From the NCBI GenBank assembly GCA_028583685.1, contig JAMXIF010000065.1:37545984-37609983 (forward strand): 64,000 bases of DNA. Reading direction: 5' to 3'. Positions 23,255-35,176 of the stretch are shown here, piece after piece. Position 1 is the stretch's first letter. Every line of letters begins with the position of its first letter. The DNA comes from Petaurus breviceps papuanus. Lineage: Eukaryota > Chordata > Mammalia > Diprotodontia > Petauridae. The notes beneath the pieces are model-generated. The model saw only the letters and a list, made by a program, of their open reading frames with translations, had not been told where the DNA came from and ran no database searches. The translations under genes and the position numbers were made by a program.

Positions 23255-23725
23255 TGTTGTTATTGATGTCCTTCGTTTTTGAAGAGGACCAGTGACATCA
23301 TGGGGATGTCTTGACTTGTGTGTGAATTGGATTTAAGTAAAGCAGAGCTGCTCAGAGTTATCAGCCTTACTCTCTCTTCCAGCGTCATCAAAGTCCAGTG
23401 GCAAGACAAAAGTCAGGACTACTGGGAATGGTCAGTGGATGACCTTGCTGCCTCCCACGTCTAACCAAGCTCTGCGCGTTCCAAGGTTCCAAAAAATCCA
23501 CCCGTTTCACCCAGGGAAGTCTTTACAGACTTGGGGTAGACATCGTCTTCACTCATAGATGGCTTTGAGGCTGTCAGTTACCCTCAGCCTGGTTCAGCCC
23601 ATCCACTGGGAAGGTTTTAGAGGGGTGTGGCCACCATGCAGGCCGCAGCTTCTTGGAGTCACAGGTGAGGCTTGGATGAATCAGGTGAACACCAAAGGTG
23701 GGTAAGCAGCCCTGAGCTGGGCTCA
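23255..23725. mobile_element. Marsupial interspersed repeat, possibly MAR4 (RTE-mobilised SINE)
   Basis: Starts 'ttgttgttattgatgtccttc', 'gttttgaagaggaccagtgac', then 'gaattggatttaagt' and a long body to about 23720. I recall this head from a marsupial SINE mobilised by RTE. The name is tentative. Confidence 0.5.
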
Positions 23726-24059
23726 GAAAGCCCACACACAAGATGTACTAGTCTCCCCTGAATATCCCATACACCCCTGCAATACTTTATTGTGTCCTAT
23801 GGTCCCTTTGAGCTCTGACATGCTATGTTCTAGGGTCCCTCTCAGCTCTGACACTTTGTTTTGTGATTCAATCCCAAGGGGAGCCTCTAAGGTAGGCCAG
23901 GTTTGTCTCTGAGCCCTCTCATCTATCCTCTTCCCCACCTCCACACCCCCACTCCTTCCCCCACCCTACCCAGGTACCTCCCCTGGCTCCCGGTCTTTGG
24001 AGGGCTCTACTCTTGACTTTATAAGGTTCTGTCCAGTTGACTCATAAAAGGCTCAAGGA

Positions 24060-24722
24060 ATTATCTGTCAGAGTTAGAAAGGTCTGCCCCGACTGACGCT
24101 TTTGTCTGCAACATCCCCCCAAAGTAGTCACCTAGCCTTCCTTTGAATGCCTCCAGTGAAGAGGGAATCAGCTCCCTTTCAAGGCTACCCAGCGCACTCT
24201 GGGAAAGCCCTCCATTCTAATCATTCTGCCTTATTTGGGACAGAAACCTGCTTCTCTGGCCCTTGTTCCTAGCTCTTTCCTCTGGAGACAGGCAGAACAA
24301 ATCATATCCTTCTATGAGTGCCTTTCAAATGCTTGAAGACAAGGGGCGGCCAGGTGGCTCAGCGAGTAAGAGCACCGGCTCCAGTGTTGGGACGACCTGG
24401 AGATCGACTCCCGGGCTCAGACACTCAGCACCACACCCAGAAATAACTGGCCGTGTAACCTTGAGCAAGTTACTTAACCCCGATTGCTTAAAAAATTAAA
24501 AAAAAAAATATGTATAGCAGCAAATGCTTGAAGACCGCGATCACATTTCTCCCCAAGTCTTCTCTTGTCCATGTTAAACACCTCTCCTTCCTTTGCCTGA
24601 TTCTCACGTGATATAGTTTTGAGGATCACTCTCCACTGGGGGCTCTCCAGTTTGTCAATTTCATTCTTCAGATGTAGTGCCCAGAAACAAGCATGATTCA
24701 CCAGATGGGGTCAGCACCCTAG
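24060..24722 (+). mobile_element. CR1/L3 LINE 3' fragment interrupted by a SINE
   Basis: Text typical of CR1/L3 3' sequence: 'tttgaatgcctccagtgaag', 'tctcctctggagacaggcag'-like blocks, 'aaatgcttgaagacc', 'tctccccaagtcttctctt', 'gctctccagtttgtcaattt', 'agtgcccagaaacaagca'. A tRNA-SINE at 24341-24520 splits it, and the host sequence is duplicated on both sides. Confidence 0.75.
24341..24520 (+). mobile_element. tRNA-derived SINE monomer (WSINE/WALLSI-like)
   Basis: Begins 'aaggggcggccaggtggctc' and ends in an A-rich tail. It is flanked by a perfect 15-bp target-site duplication CAAATGCTTGAAGAC at 24326-24340 and 24521-24535. It carries 'ccacacccagaaataactgg', the variant found in the 3' arm of the dimeric elements at 34.9 and 63.4 kb. 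Confidence 0.9.
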
Positions 24723-25194
24723 GAGGTGTAATGGCTAGAGAAGATTTTAATTCGAATCCTACACCAGACACTAACTGTATGACTCTGGGAGAGTCACTTA
24801 ACCTCTAAGCCTCATTTTCCTCATCTGTAGAATGGAGAGAATAGCATCTATCTCAAAGGGTCACTGTGAGGATCAAATGAATAAATCGCTTTGTACATTT
24901 TAAAGCGCCTCAGTGGAGAAGTGTTTTGGAGAGCTGCCAGATCGTCCCATCAGACTCATCCCAGAAAACACCAAGCCCTCTTTTACCTGCACAACTGTCT
25001 AGCTACACTTCTGTCATCTACTTGTGACCTTGACTTCTGGAATGCAAGGGCAAGGCTTCCCATTCCTCCAGGATGAATTTCACCTGACGTGCTTCGGCTC
25101 CTTGCACCAGCCCTGTTGAGATCTGTTGGATTTTGAGTCTTGATGCTCAATGTGGCAACTGTTCTCCCCTGCTTTGCATCTTCTGCAAATAATA

Positions 25195-25400
25195 ATAATG
25201 ACAGCTTGCATTTATGTAGCCCTGTAAGGATTATCACAAAGAGCTTTACAAATCCTATCTGATTACAGCCTCACACAACAACCCTGAGAGACAGACACTA
25301 TTATTATCCCCAATTGTGCAGATAAGGAAACTGAGGCACACAGAGGTTAAGTAACTTGCCCAGGATAATGAAGCTAGCAAACATCTGAGGCCAGATTTGT
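25195..25400 (-). mobile_element. MIR/CORE-SINE
   Basis: Reversed MIR-type sequence ('gcatttatgtagccctgtaa', 'cagataaggaaactgaggca', 'ttaagtaacttgcccaggat'). Confidence 0.8.
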
Positions 25401-25610
25401 CTATAATTCATCCAATTAATTGATAAAGTATTCATTTATCATAGCAATAAGCCATGGTCAAAGAATATGAATAGGTAGCTTTTAAATGAAGAAATCCAAG
25501 CTATTGATATGAAAAAAATTACTAATTATTAGAATTACTAATTTAAATTACTAATTATTACTAATTAATTACTAATAATTAGAATTATCATCATCATTAT
25601 TATTTTGCTT

Positions 25611-25748
25611 TTTGGAGGGCAATTGGGGTTGTGACTTGCCCAAAGTCACACGGCTATTGAGTGTGTTAAGTATCTGAGGGCAAATTTGAACTCAGATCCT
25701 CCTGATTCCAGGACCAGTGCTCTATTCACTGCGCCACCTAGCTGCCCC
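25611..25748 (-). mobile_element. WSINE/WALLSI-like SINE
   Basis: Reversed element ending at the right in 'ctgcgccacctagctgcccc', the complement of the GGGGCAGCTAGGTGGCGCAG head. The middle has 'aatttgaactcagatcctcc'. Confidence 0.85.
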
Positions 25749-25870
25749 TAGAGTTATTATTATATTATTATGTTATAATATAATATATTCTATATAATAT
25801 AATATGTATCATATAGAATAATATATTATATTATTATAATAAACAATAATAATGAGAACAACTCTGAGAT
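25749..25870. repeat. AT-rich low-complexity, TA-palindromic block
   Basis: Almost pure A/T with mirrored blocks such as 'ataatatattctatataata' against 'tatagaataatatattat', which can form a cruciform or hairpin. Another AT-rich stretch is at 25490-25600. Confidence 0.8.
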
Positions 25871-26149
25871 CCTATCTCCCATCCATTAGACTGGTAAAGT
25901 TGACAAAGAAGGAAAATGAAAAATGCTGGAGGGCCATGAGAAAACAGTCACATTAATTCACTCTTGGAACTATGGACTGGTCCCGCCACTCTGGAAAGCA
26001 AATTTGAATCATGCCACATTGATCTTGAAATCAGAGGGTTTGGGTTCAAATCTAGGCTCCTCGACTTAGGACCTGTGACCTTGAGCACTGCACCACCTCT
26101 GCGCTCAGTTTCTTTATAAAACAAGAGTGTTAGATAATTTCTATGATTA

Positions 26150-26400
26150 GGCAGCTATGGGGAGAAGCATAGACAGCCACGGGCCTGGCCTTAGGAAGAC
26201 TTGAGTTCAAATCCAGCCTCAGATACTTACTGCAATGTGACACCGTATTTCACTTCTGTTTGCCTTAGTTTCCTAATCTGTAAAATGGGAATGATGATAG
26301 CACCTACCTTCCAGGGTTGTTGCAAGGAACAAATGAGATCATAATTGTAAAGCATTTTGTACCTAGCAGGAACTATATAAATGTTAGCTATTATAATTAT
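26150..26400 (+). mobile_element. MIR/CORE-SINE, long copy
   Basis: tRNA-like head near 26150, 'tgagttcaaatccagcctca', 'ttagtttcctaatctgtaaa', 'ctaccttccagggttgttgc', then a 'gttagctattataattatt' end. Confidence 0.8.
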
Positions 26401-26985
26401 TCAGTGACTTCCAGCTATACCCTAAGATCACATTATCTCCTTTGATTATGCCTGCAGTCTGCATAAATTGCAAGAAAGCCCAGTGTCCAGAGAGACCCTT
26501 GGCGTTCATCTCCTCCTCCTTTGCTGCTCCCTAAGAAAGCAGCTGTGCGTAAGAGTGGGGGTGGGGGGGTGAGGAGGTCAAGGAAGTTTTCTTTGACCCT
26601 TCTGAATTCTGAGCCACTCCTCAAGCACCATCATCTACAGTCCTTGGGTCCTTCTTGCACTGGAGGCTTTTCCAGAGTTCTCATGGGCAGCTACCATGCA
26701 GTAGAAAGGGTACAGGAAAACCAGATATCTGGGCACAGTTCTGGCTCGGCCCCACTGAGATGGGTGATCTTGGGCATGTGCCCAACTAAGACCTGGGTCT
26801 TAGTTTCCTATAAAAGGATGCTTTGGGTCAGCTAATCTTCTTATTCAAAATCCCGTATTTCTATTAGCTTTGGTTCATGGATCCAATTGCAGTCTCCCCC
26901 ACTAGACAATTCATCTTTCTGTGTTCCCCCACCCCCTAGTCTAGCAAGAGTTTCAATAAATGTCAATTGCTTGAAAGAATAGGGG

Positions 26986-29323
26986 ACTACGCATTTTAGA
27001 AAAAGAAACTGGACAAGCCATCAATGAACTCCCTAAGAAAAAATCTCAAGGGCCAGATAGATTTACAAGTGAATTTTACTAAACATTTAATATATATATA
27101 CTATTTGGAAAAATGGGAGGAGTCCCATCAAATTCCTTTTATGACACAAATTTGGTGCTGACACCTAAATCAGAAAGAGCCAAAACAGAGAAAAAAAATG
27201 ATAGACCAATTTTCCCAATGAATATTGATGCAAAATTTTAAAATAAAATATTGGCAAAGAGATCACAGCAATATCCTTTACCATAAGGATAATACACTAT
27301 TACCATGTGGGATTTATGCCCGGAATGCAGGACTGTTTCAGTATCAGGAAAACTATCAGCTTAATTGACCATATCAATAACAAAACTAACAGTAATCATA
27401 TGATTATCTCCATAAATGCAGAAAAAGCTTTTGACAAAATATAGCAACCATTCCTATTAAAAAAAAAAACAGTAGAGAGCATAGAAATAAATGGAGCTTT
27501 CCTTAAAATGAGAAGTCGTATTTATTTAAAACCATCAACCAACATTGTATTAATGGGGCTGGGCTACAAGTCTTCCCAGTAAGATCAGGGGTGAAACAAG
27601 GATACCCATGATCACCTCTGTTATTCAATATCGGAAAATATCGATTGCCATGGGTAGACAGAGCTAATATATAATAAAAATTACAATTCTGACTAAATTA
27701 ATTTACTTATTCAGTGCCATACCAACCAAACTTCCAAAAAGTTATTTTATAGAGCTAGGAAAATAATGACAAAATTCATCTGGAGAAACAAAAGGTCAAG
27801 AATATCAAGGGAATTAATGAAAAAAAAAAGATGCAAAGGAAGGTCGCTTAGCCATACCAGATCTAAAGCATCAGTCATCAAAACTACTTGACACTGGCTA
27901 GGAAATTGAGTGGTATATCAGTGGAATAGGTTAGGTACACAAGAGACAGTAGTAAACCATTATAGTAATCTACAGTTTGATAAACCCAAAGACTCCAGTT
28001 TCTGGGATAAGAATTCACTATCTGACAAAAACTCATGGAAAAACTGGAAAATAGTATGGCAGAAACCAGGCATAGACCAACATCTCATACCACATATATA
28101 CATATATATAAAGAGAGCAAGGGATAGTTTACCTGTCAAAGCTATGGAGAGGGGAAGAATTTATGACCAAACAAGAGACAGAGAACATTATGAAATGCAA
28201 AATTGATAATTTTGATTACATTAAGTTAAAAAAATATTTGCACAAAAACAATACAACCAAGATTAGAAGGAAAGCAGAAAGCTGGGAAAATTTTACAGCA
28301 AGTGTTTCTTATAAAGGCCTCATGAGTCAAATTTATAAGAATATATCATTCCCCAAATGATAAATGGTCAAAGGATATGAACGGAAATTTTCAGATGAAG
28401 AAAGTAAAGCTATCTATAGTCAAGTGAAAAAATGTTCTAACTCACTATTGACTAGAGAAAAGCAAATTAAAACAGTTCTGAGGGACCACCTCATACCTAT
28501 CAGATTGCCTAATATGACAGAAAGGAAAATGATAAATGTTGGAGAAGAGGTGGGAAAACTGGCACTCTGGTGGAGTTGTGAGCTGATCCAACCATTCTGG
28601 AGAGCAATTTGGAACTATGCCCAAAGGGCAACCAAACTGTGCATACCTTTTGATCTAGCAGTGTCATAAAAAAGGGAAAAGGATCCACATGTACAGAAAT
28701 ATTTATAGCAACTCTTGTACTGGCAAAGTTGGAAACTGAGGGAATGTCCATCAATTGGGGAATGGCTGAACAAGTTTTGGTATATGGATGTGATGGAATA
28801 CTATTGTTCTGTAAGAAATGATGAGTAGGCAGATTTCAAAAAATCTTGGGAAGATTTATATGAACTAATGCTGAGTGAAGTGAGCAGAACCAGGAGAACA
28901 TTGTACACAGTAATGTGTGATGATCAACTATGACTGACTTAGCCCTTCTCAGCAATGTAAAGATCTAAGACTATTCCGAAAGACTCCTGGTGGAAAATGC
29001 CATCCATATCCAGAGAAAGAACAATGAAGTCTGAATGTGGATGAAGCATACTATTTTCTCTCTTTTGTTTGTTTGTTTTTTATTTTTCATGGCTTTTCCC
29101 TTTTGTTCTGTTTCTTCTTTCACAACGTGACTAATGTGGAAACAGGTTTACATGGTTGTACATGTATAGCCTATGTCAGATTGCTGCTTGCGATCTTGGG
29201 GAGGGGGGAAGGGAGAAGGGAGGGAGAAAAAAAATTGAAATTCAAAATCTTATAAAAGATGAATGTTGAAAATTGTCCTTACATGTAGTTGGAAAAAAAA
29301 TGCTGTTTACAAAAAAAAAAATT
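26986..29323 (+). mobile_element. L1 LINE, 5'-truncated, internally deleted
   Basis: The plus strand encodes L1 ORF2 reverse-transcriptase segments (for example around 27310-27440, corresponding to VGFMPGMQ..., [14 protein letters not shown] and AEKAFDKI) and then, after a large deletion near 27680, the C-terminal part (WKNWKIVWQKPGID, KQETENIMKCKIDNFDYIKL, WWSCELIQPFWRAIWNYAQ). The 3' UTR and A-rich tail run to about 29320. Several stops and frame changes make it inactive. AATAGGGG at 26978-26985 and 29324-29331 may be its target-site duplication. Confidence 0.9.
28364..28669 (+). pseudogene. L1 ORF2 C-terminal fragment
   Basis: Open 101-codon piece containing WWSCELIQPFWRAIWNYAQR, a marsupial L1 ORF2 C-terminal signature. 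It is part of the decayed L1 at 26986-29323, not a host gene. Confidence 0.85.
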
Positions 29324-29879
29324 AATAGGGGGCTAGGTCTAGAGGTTCCCAGGAGACTTGCATGGGGAGGAGGTGATATATGCAAAGGGGGCACAAAGAA
29401 GAGGGATGTAGTGGAGTAGGGAGGGTGGACTCAGGGCCCATCCCCACACTGTCTCACCGCAGGGCAGACCAGGGTTCTTATCTCCAGCAGCAGCTTCCGT
29501 CCGCTACCACAGCCCTCATCTCTGCCTCCTGGCTCCCCGGGGTTGCAGGGGCACTGGGCTGGAGACACCCCTCCCCCCCAGGCCCCGTCCTCCTCCTCCC
29601 CCAGGGGAGCTGGCCAGAGAGGCTGCTGCCCAGCAGAGCGAAGAGGGGGCCCAGCCCCCCAGGTGGAGGAGCCGGAAGTGATAACTTTTCTCTGCCCTGC
29701 TGAGTGTGGCAGTCCCTGAGTTAGCTCCCAGGATATCTAACTAGCTGCTGCCCCCTCCCTTCAGCCCCAGCCAAAGCCTCCTACCATCTTCTCTCTCAGC
29801 TAGAAATGGGAGGCAAGGTTGGGAATGAGGTGGTTTCAGGGTGAAAGGAGGATTCCCTCAAAGTACTTAGAACACTTCC

Positions 29880-30045
29880 TAGCTGTGACCCTGGGCTAGT
29901 CACTTAACCCCATTTGCCTAAGTTTCTTCACATGTAAAATGAGCTGAAGAAGGAAATGGCAAACCTCTCCTGTGTCTTTGCCAAGAAAACCCCCCAAAAG
30001 GGGTGACAAAGAGTGGGACCTGACTGAAATGACTGAGTAACACGA
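29880..30045 (+). mobile_element. Mar1-type SINE, 5'-truncated
   Basis: 'ctgggctagtcacttaaccc', 'tgtaaaatgagctgaagaag', 'tttgccaagaaaaccc', 'ggtgacaaagagtgggacct': the distal two thirds of a Mar1. Confidence 0.85.
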
Positions 30046-31254
30046 CCACTTGGCAGAAATGTGAATCAAGAGGTCCTGAGTGTAGCTAGCAGGACTGAGA
30101 ACGTGGGATGTCCCTGGGAGGTACTGGAAGGCACAAGGGAGGGGGTGTCATGGGACAGTAGAAAGTGCACTCACTGGGTTGGGCATCACAAAATCTCCTA
30201 TACTTTCTAACCGCGTGACCCTGAGTTCTAGCTTATCTTTCTGAATTTCAGTTTCCTTAATTATAAAATGGGAGTGTTAAAACCAGATTTTGAACTGGAG
30301 GAGACCCTTAGAGGACCGCTAGTCCTATCCATTCTACAGATGAGGAACCTGAAACCCTGTGCAGTGAAAAGACCTACCTCAGGTCACCCAGGGATTGGCA
30401 GAGGCAGGATTTGAACCTATGTTCTCTGATTTCAAAGCCAGTGGTATTCACTTATACATCCTTCACAGGCTAGTGAGAGCAAAGAGCTTTGCAAACCTGA
30501 GGGTCCCATGGAAAAATTATTATAATGTAGGAGAGAAAGAAAATGCAAGGAAATGGGAGGAAAGGGAGAAACAAATACCTCCTCTAAGCCCAGGCCATTT
30601 ATTCATTCTTTTAAACTAGACATCACACTGCAAAGGGGGAAAAGAGGTGTTGATGAGAAAGCAGTGAGATCCCCACCCATTACCACAGGGCCCCTTGGGC
30701 CCTGCCCACCCAGAGCTGCCTCCTTTGGCCTAACTTACAGTGAAGGACCCAGGAGAGGGTGGCAGTAGCTGGCAAAGTGAAGGGGAACCACGGGGCATGG
30801 ACATAGGAGTGGGGGGCGGGGGAGGGAAGGATGAGCATTCAGTCACCAGATTCAGGTGAGGAAAAAACACTTCTGAAAATGAAAGTCTGCAAGAGACAGT
30901 GGAAGGTGAGAGTCACAGTGACCCAAAGGCCCAGGATAAGACCGCGAGACAGCTCCTCAGCAGCCCAAACCATAGGAAGCCAATCATGCTACCTGCAGAA
31001 GACATTCGGCTTTCCCTTGGGGACCACACACTCAGAAGCACACACTGTTCATGGGGGCTGAAAGGACCCTTTGGTCCAACCCCCTCATTTTGTCACTGAG
31101 TAAACTGAGGTCCAGAGAAAAGAAGGGACTTTCCCAAGGTCACACAGAGGCTTGGTGGTATGGAGGGGATGTGAACCTCAACCTTCCTTCTGACTCTTTG
31201 GGTTTCTTTTTTAAAATTATTAATGTTCTTTTTGAGTTTTTTATCTCTCATTTG

Positions 31255-31440
31255 CCAAGCTGGGTGGCTCAGTGGATAGAGTGCAGGGCCTAGAGTCAGG
31301 AAGACTCATCTCCCTGAGTTCAAATCCAGCCATGGATACTTACTAGCTGTGTGACCCTGGGCAAGTCACTACACCCTGTTTTGTCTCAGTTTCCCCATCT
31401 GTAAAATGAAAGCGTTGGATTAGATGACCTTTCAGCTCTA
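31255..31440 (+). mobile_element. tRNA-derived SINE
   Basis: Head 'gctgggtggctcagtggata', then 'gagttcaaatccagccatgg', 'tgtgaccctgggcaagtcac', 'ccatctgtaaaatgaaagcg', ending 'gatgacctttcagctctaga'. Confidence 0.85.
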
Positions 31441-31479
31441 GATATTTGCAAAACAGATCTGTGCCCCTCGCTTGAGTGC

Positions 31480-31765
31480 CTCCATGATATCTTTATATGG
31501 GCCTTTCCTCTGTGTCTTTGATATCCCTGGGGTACATGCCTACAGGGCAAAGGGGATATAGTTTAGTCACTTTTCTGGCCCAATGCCAAATCGCTTTTCA
31601 GTATGCTTGGACAATTCAGAGCTCTACAGGATGCCTGTGGTCCCACAGCCCCTCTGGCATCAGACTTTTTCCACTTTTGTCATCGTTTGATGCCAATCTG
31701 ATGGGTACAAGATGGAACTCTGAGTCGTTTTGATTTGCATTTTCTTATCACTTGTTCCAGTCTTC
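31480..31765 (-). mobile_element. L1 fragment
   Basis: Antisense L1 phrases: 'ggtacatgcctacagggcaa', 'ccaatgccaaatcgcttttc', 'gtcgttttgatttgcatttt'. Short, 3'-region piece. Confidence 0.65.
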
Positions 31766-32639
31766 TGTACATTTCCAGGTAGCCTCTCCCTCAGAAAATA
31801 AATGGAGAGATACGAAAACACAGCCTTTAGGATTCCCTGCAGGAGATGCTGGTACTGCCACTAAGACTTTGGGGTGTGGCAGCCACCACAAATGCCCGGT
31901 GATTGAAGAGCAAGGGCTCATAGTCTGAAGCCCGGGCTGTTCCTTGGATGGGCCTAGCAGGGAGGCCCTGGAAGGCAAGCGGACAAGGAAGGGTGAGGAG
32001 GGTTCCAAATAAGGACCTCAGAAGCCTGGACTTGGTCCATCCCCTGCCGAAAGTGCCTTGCGGAGGTCACTTGGGCAGTTAGGGTCATTGGTGAAATTTA
32101 AACACCTGTCCTCTGAGTCCAGTCAGAGGAAGGAAGCCCATCCTCAGTCCCACTCTGCCTCAGAATTACCAGCTGTGTGACCCTGGACAACTCCCTCAGG
32201 TACAGAAGATGCCCAACAGGTGCCAACTTCCATTGGTAGACATTTTCTCATTGGGGATCCTCACCAAAGAAATCATGTCAGATTACACCCTCCAAAAATG
32301 TACCTGACATTTCCATTGTCTGAAGGTTTACAGAAAACTTTATCTACACTGTCTCATTTGATCTCTTCACAATAATACTGCAAGATAGGCATTGGGGATA
32401 TTATTGTCCCCATTTTACAGGCAAGGAAACTGAGGTGTGTCAACTGGACTGAACCTCTTGGCCTGCAGAGGCCTGAACCAAACAGCAGGCAAGCACAACT
32501 GTGCGGAGACCAAGACAGTTTGTTTTCTGTAGTAAGGGGAATGGCTTGTAAGCAAGGAGGGAAACTAGACACAGCTAGTCCAGAAACTAGTCGTGTGGGC
32601 AAAGCTCAATGCTTGTACAAATGGATACTCATTGAGCTG

Positions 32640-32940
32640 GAGCCCTGACAGCAACAATGAGACAAGTTTTATTCAGAGCAGGGCTTCAGGACCAGAACGT
32701 GGATACGTCAGGTGTTTGTCCAAGCTCAGGGAACATCCAGCTTTGAACAAAGCAATGCAATAATTATGTGAAACAATTCTGGGATTTTGCTGGGGCCGAC
32801 AACAAGAAAGTACTTTGCTCAATAATGAGAAGACAGGAAAAGACCCTGATGTTGGGGAAGATTGAGGGCAAAAGGAAAAGGGGACAGCAGAGGATGAAAT
32901 GGATTCAGTCATGGAAACAACAAGCAAAGGATTGTTGTTA
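32640..32940 (+). mobile_element. RTE-type LINE 3' fragment
   Basis: Encodes the RTE C-terminal signature (LGKIEGKRKRGQQRMKW at about 32851-32901). It is closely related to the RTE copy at 34240-35455. Confidence 0.75.
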
Positions 32941-34434
32941 TACCAAGCTCAGGGCACAACCTGCTTGGTGGGGCTTAGCTCTGGGCTGTTCTCCTAATAA
33001 TACCTTAAAGGTGTGAAGAGGTTAAGGATCCACCGTTCTCACAAAAGGCCCAAAGTCAGAAGCAAGATTTGAACCTGGGTCTCTTCTGGGTCCAAGTTAA
33101 CTCTTCACTGCTCTCTGTGAAATGTAAGAGAAGAAGCCTGATTCATTTCATTTTTTTTTTCTGGCAGCAGGAAAGCCCCCAGGCTGCCACAGGCCTAGAC
33201 AAGAGACTAGACTCAAAGCTTGAGTCTCACTGAAGCCAATGTCTCAGAGCTGTTTTTATCTAATCTCAAGCCCCCAACCCGGGAGCTGGACTTTAGCAAG
33301 AGAGGAGGGATCTGGTATAATACTATTAATGGTTATTGTGGCTTCTGGGTCTTCACCTGGAATGTCAGAAGCTGTTGTTATCACCCGGAATCTATCCCCT
33401 TCCACTGTGGACTTCCTCAGCCTGCAGCAAGGTGTAGAGGGAGAAAGAAGAATGAAGGAATGAATGAATGAAGGCCATGACCTCAAGGCTGATCCTGAAC
33501 CCACCTGGGAAGCAGCAGGAAACTAGTTTCCATTCCCTTCTTCATCCCCTTACATGTCCCTCTGGGAATTCAGGGCCCTCCACACCACCGTCCCAGTAAG
33601 GGTTTATTTTATTCCTCAATATTCTCCTCTACAGATATTAGCCTGCTACGCAGCAGGCAGGGGTGGCACTCTCAATCCCATCACTCCCCTTTCCCCAGTC
33701 CCACATCACACTTTGTTCTATCACCCAAGCTTTGGGCTTTTTGCCTGCCACAATGGCCACCTCTTTCCTTTTGCATCTGGTGAATTCCTACCCTACCTTT
33801 AAAATCCAAGCCAAATGCCACCTCCTCCAAGAAGCCTCCCCTGATCCACCAATATATAAGATTATGCCTCTAGAGCTGGAAGGATCCCAAAAAATCACCA
33901 TTCTAAAGATGGGAAAACTGAGTCCCAGCAAGGTTAAGTCACTTGCCTGGGTTCACACAGGTTAGGTGGCAGAGACAGGATTTAAATTAGGTCATCTATT
34001 TCCAAATACTTACCTCCCAGTCTTTGTCCACTGCACATTTTCCTCTCAGACCTCAGTATTTTTTTTTTTTGGTAAGATTTATCCTTCTTTTGCTTATTTT
34101 ATTTCTGAATGTACCACTCACCTGCCCAGAGAGCCATTCACAAAGAAAAGGCGGGGAGGAAGGGGGAGAAACAGTTCAGCAAAACTAGCCAACACAGCAA
34201 TTCACCAAATTTGACACATGTGTGATGTCCCACACCCAACCTGGTGGCTAAAATATATTGATGAGGGCGAAAGGGAGAGTGCAAAAGACGACTTGAAGCT
34301 TAACATCAAAAAAAATCCCAAAAAACAAAAAAATTAAGATCTTGGCAACTGGCCTCAAACTTCCTGGTATATACAGAGAGAAAAAATGGAATCCATGTCA
34401 GACAATATTCTTGGGCTCAAAGATCTCTGCAGAT

Positions 34435-34603
34435 AGGGGCGGCTAGGTAGCACAGTGGATAGAACACTGGCCCGGGAGTCAGGAGGACCTGAGTTCAAAT
34501 CCAGCCTCAGACACTTAACACTTACTAGCCATGTGACCTTGGGCAAGTCACTTAACCCCAATTGCCCTGCCTTCGCCTCCAAAAACAAAAAAGTTAAATA
34601 AAT
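34435..34603 (+). mobile_element. WSINE/WALLSI-like SINE
   Basis: Full unit from 'aggggcggctaggtagcaca' to an A-rich tail. Perfect 16-bp target-site duplication AAAGATCTCTGCAGAT at 34419-34434 and 34604-34619. Confidence 0.92.
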
Positions 34604-34895
34604 AAAGATCTCTGCAGATGGCAACTGCAGCCATCATATTAAAGATGCTGCTCCTTGGAGGGAAAGCTATGGCAAACCTGGACAGCGTGCTAAAAGGCAG
34701 AGACATGGCCTTGCCAACAAAAGGTCTGTGTAGTCAAAGCTATGGTTTTCCCAGTAAGGAATGTAAGGCTGTGAGAATTGGACTATAAGGAAAGCTGAGC
34801 ACCCCAGAATGGATGCTTTTGATTGTGGTGCTGGAGAAGACTTTCAGGAGTCCCTTGGAAGGCAAGGAGACCAAATCTGTCAATACTTAAATTAA

Positions 34896-35176
34896 AATTT
34901 TTTTAAGCAATCGGGGTTAAGTAACTTGCTCAAGGTTACACGGCCAGTTATTTCTGGGTGTGGTGCTGAGTGTCTGAGCCCGGGATTCGATCTCCAGGTC
35001 GTCCCAACACTGGAGCCGGTGCTCTTACTCGCTGAGCCACCTGGCCACCCCTAAGCAATTGGGGTTAAGTAACTTGCTCAAGGTTACACGGCCAGGTGTT
35101 TCTGGGTGGGTGCTAAGTGTCCGAGCCCGGGATTCAATCTCCAGGTCTTCTCAACACTGGAGCCGGTGCTCTTACT
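34896..35176 (-). mobile_element. Dimeric tRNA-derived SINE
   Basis: Two head-to-tail monomers joined near 35051, on the minus strand, with the T-run (A tail) at the left. A perfect 16-bp duplication TCAATACTTAAATTAA (34880-34895 and 35177-35192) flanks the pair, so they moved together. The 3' arm has 'ccagttatttctgggtgtgg', the 5' arm 'ccaggtgtttctgggtgggt'. The 5' arm lacks the first bases of the head. Confidence 0.88.
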
